From CBDVBD01 sp965372135 (GTDB lineage: Bacteria > Electryoneota > RPQS01 > CBDVBD01): 64,000 nt of DNA. Made by a program: the position numbers and the translations under genes. Positions 62,661 to 64,000 of the stretch are shown here, piece by piece. Where the stretch lies: the NCBI GenBank assembly GCA_965372135.1, contig CBDVBD010000001.1, positions 1-64,000 on the forward strand. Reading direction: 5' to 3'. The first letter of the stretch is position 1; every line of letters begins with the position of its first letter. Under the pieces are notes generated by a model that was not told where the DNA came from, made no database searches, and saw only the letters and a list, made by a program, of their open reading frames with translations.

Positions 62661-64000
62661 ATGATTCAAAATTATTTAAAAGTCATAGTTCGCAATATCC
62701 TCAGATATAAAGGATATTCCTTCATTAATATTTTCGGCTTGACCATAGGCATAGTCTGTTTTGTCTTGATTGCACTGTTTGTACAGGACGAATTGAGCTA
62801 TGACCGTTACCACCAGAAAGCAGACCGGATTTACAAAGTCGGCATTTCAGCGTTAGTGAATGACAGCGAAATTCATGGCAACCTGGCAAGTGCACCATTC
62901 GCCTTTACACTTCTCGAGGAATTTCCGGAAGTCGAAGCGGTCACCCGTATTCGAAACTTCGGATTTCCCGTGATACGATATGACAATAAAGCCTTCAGTG
63001 AAGAGCGATGGTTTTATGCCGACTCGACATTTTTCGATGTGTTCACTGTGCCATTCCTACAGGGAGATCCAAACACTGCACTTACACAACCACTTTCAGT
63101 AGTATTATCCCGCTCCATGGCGGAGAAATATTTCGGTGATGAAGATCCCATGGGAAAAATCCTGAATTCGGACAATCGGACGGATTTTTTAGTGACCGGT
63201 GTTTTTGAGGATGTTCCTCACAATTCCCACGTTCATTATGATTTCCTGGCATCTATGTGCTCAGTGGAGGACAGCCGAAATCAAAGGTGGCTCAGTAACA
63301 ATTATCACACCTACTTTGTATTGAATGGGGCAGCGTCGACAGAGGAATTTGAAGTAAAAATACAAACATTAGCCGATAAATATGTTTTTCCAATAGCTAC
63401 ACAAATCTTTGGAACTTCAGTTGATCAGTTGTTTGCAGAGGGAGGATATTTTAGGTACCTAATGCAACCGGTTACCGATATCCATCTCTATTCACACCTG
63501 GAATATGAACTCGAACCGAACAGCGATATCCGCTATGTGTATATATTTTCAATTATCGCCATTGCAATTCTACTCATCGCTTGCGTCAACTTCGTGAATT
63601 TAGCAACCGCTAGATCAGCTAGGAGGGCTAAAGAAATTGGGATACGGAAGACCGTGGGATCGAGCCGTTTTCAATTGATCCGGCAATTCCTGGCGGAAAC
63701 CATTGCTATGAGTTTCGTAGCAGTTTTATTGGCACTACCAATAATTGAAATATTACTGCCCCAATTTAACTCTTTAACTGGGAAACACCTTAGTCTTTCG
63801 TACCTGCAAAATCTCCAAACCATTCCAATTCTCCTTGGGATCACCCTGCTGGTGGGAATCATTGCCGGCACCTATCCTGCGCTATATATGGCATCGTTCG
63901 ATCCTGTGCGAGTCATGAAGGGTGAATCAATTGGAAACCAGAGAAAATCCAGACTGCGGAGCGTGCTGGTGGTTTTCCAATTTGCAGTTTCCATAGCCCT
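62661..64000 (+). CDS. MacB/FtsX-type ABC permease, array member 10 (cut by window edge)
   Basis: 446 codons are present and the frame stays open at the window end. It starts MIQNYLKVIVRNILRYKGYSF, 36 bases after member 9, with AAGG upstream. The first periplasmic domain has GDEDPMGKIL and the first box is FVNLATARSARRAKEIGIRK. TM1 reads GIVCFVLIALFVQ. The fragment ends within the first membrane block at VVFQFAVSIA, so the second half lies outside. The array therefore continues beyond this window. Confidence 0.92.
   Translation, partial: MIQNYLKVIVRNILRYKGYSFINIFGLTIGIVCFVLIALFVQDELSYDRYHQKADRIYKVGISALVNDSEIHGNLASAPFAFTLLEEFPEVEAVTRIRNFGFPVIRYDNKAFSEERWFYADSTFFDVFTVPFLQGDPNTALTQPLSVVLSRSMAEKYFGDEDPMGKILNSDNRTDFLVTGVFEDVPHNSHVHYDFLASMCSVEDSRNQRWLSNNYHTYFVLNGAASTEEFEVKIQTLADKYVFPIATQIFGTSVDQLFAEGGYFRYLMQPVTDIHLYSHLEYELEPNSDIRYVYIFSIIAIAILLIACVNFVNLATARSARRAKEIGIRKTVGSSRFQLIRQFLAETIAMSFVAVLLALPIIEILLPQFNSLTGKHLSLSYLQNLQTIPILLGITLLVGIIAGTYPALYMASFDPVRVMKGESIGNQRKSRLRSVLVVFQFAVSIA

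Overview
The window reads as one contig of a Gram-negative bacterium with an outer membrane: it has a TonB-dependent receptor, lipoproteins, secreted beta-rich proteins and MacB/FtsX-type permeases. Several features suggest the FCB superphylum (Bacteroidota, KSB1, Zixibacteria, Cloacimonadota or Marinimicrobia-like lineages): ~800-residue double-domain ABC permeases ending in ALRYE, a TonB receptor paired with a DUF4249-like lipoprotein, a streptopain-like C10 peptidase, LVIVD-repeat and S-NY-repeat secreted proteins, a Bacteroides-like serine palmitoyltransferase homologue, and NtrC-type regulators. The exact phylum cannot be settled from the sequence alone. No rRNA, tRNA, CRISPR array, transposase or phage gene was seen.

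Region 1 (1-9.6 kb): a small exported metal-binding protein with a clear terminator, then a compact seven-gene operon. It encodes a serine palmitoyltransferase-like enzyme, a ChlG/UbiA-like membrane transferase, a diacylglycerol/sphingosine-kinase-like lipid kinase, a PurM/ThiL-like ATP enzyme, a short-chain reductase, a B12-domain radical SAM enzyme and a long-chain acyl-CoA/AMP ligase. The gene order and overlaps suggest one pathway that builds, reduces, phosphorylates and further modifies a sphingoid-like lipid. I regard it as the best candidate for an undescribed biosynthetic system here.

Region 2 (10-26 kb): secreted and envelope proteins (a GYG-repeat protein, a C10 protease, an Fn3-like protein, an LVIVD lipoprotein, and four consecutive exported proteins sharing a small Sm/SH3-like motif). 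They surround an NtrC-type regulator and its PDZ/GAF histidine kinase. The regulator gene sits behind a leader that can form either a terminator or a competing helix. Several decayed genes lie here.

Region 3 (25.8-32 kb, minus strand): a GH38 alpha-mannosidase, and an NtrY/NtrC-type pair whose kinase has almost no extracellular loop.

Region 4 (32-64 kb, plus strand): the exporter array. A textbook sigma-54 promoter, with a perfect 16-bp palindrome 220 bp upstream, precedes a MacA-like adaptor, a MacB-type ATPase and at least ten tandem paralogous permeases, the last cut by the window edge. Only two ATPases serve them. An M28 peptidase and a TonB receptor/lipoprotein pair are embedded. Four permease scars show that the array gains and loses members. 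The divergently encoded NtrC-type regulator is the obvious candidate activator.
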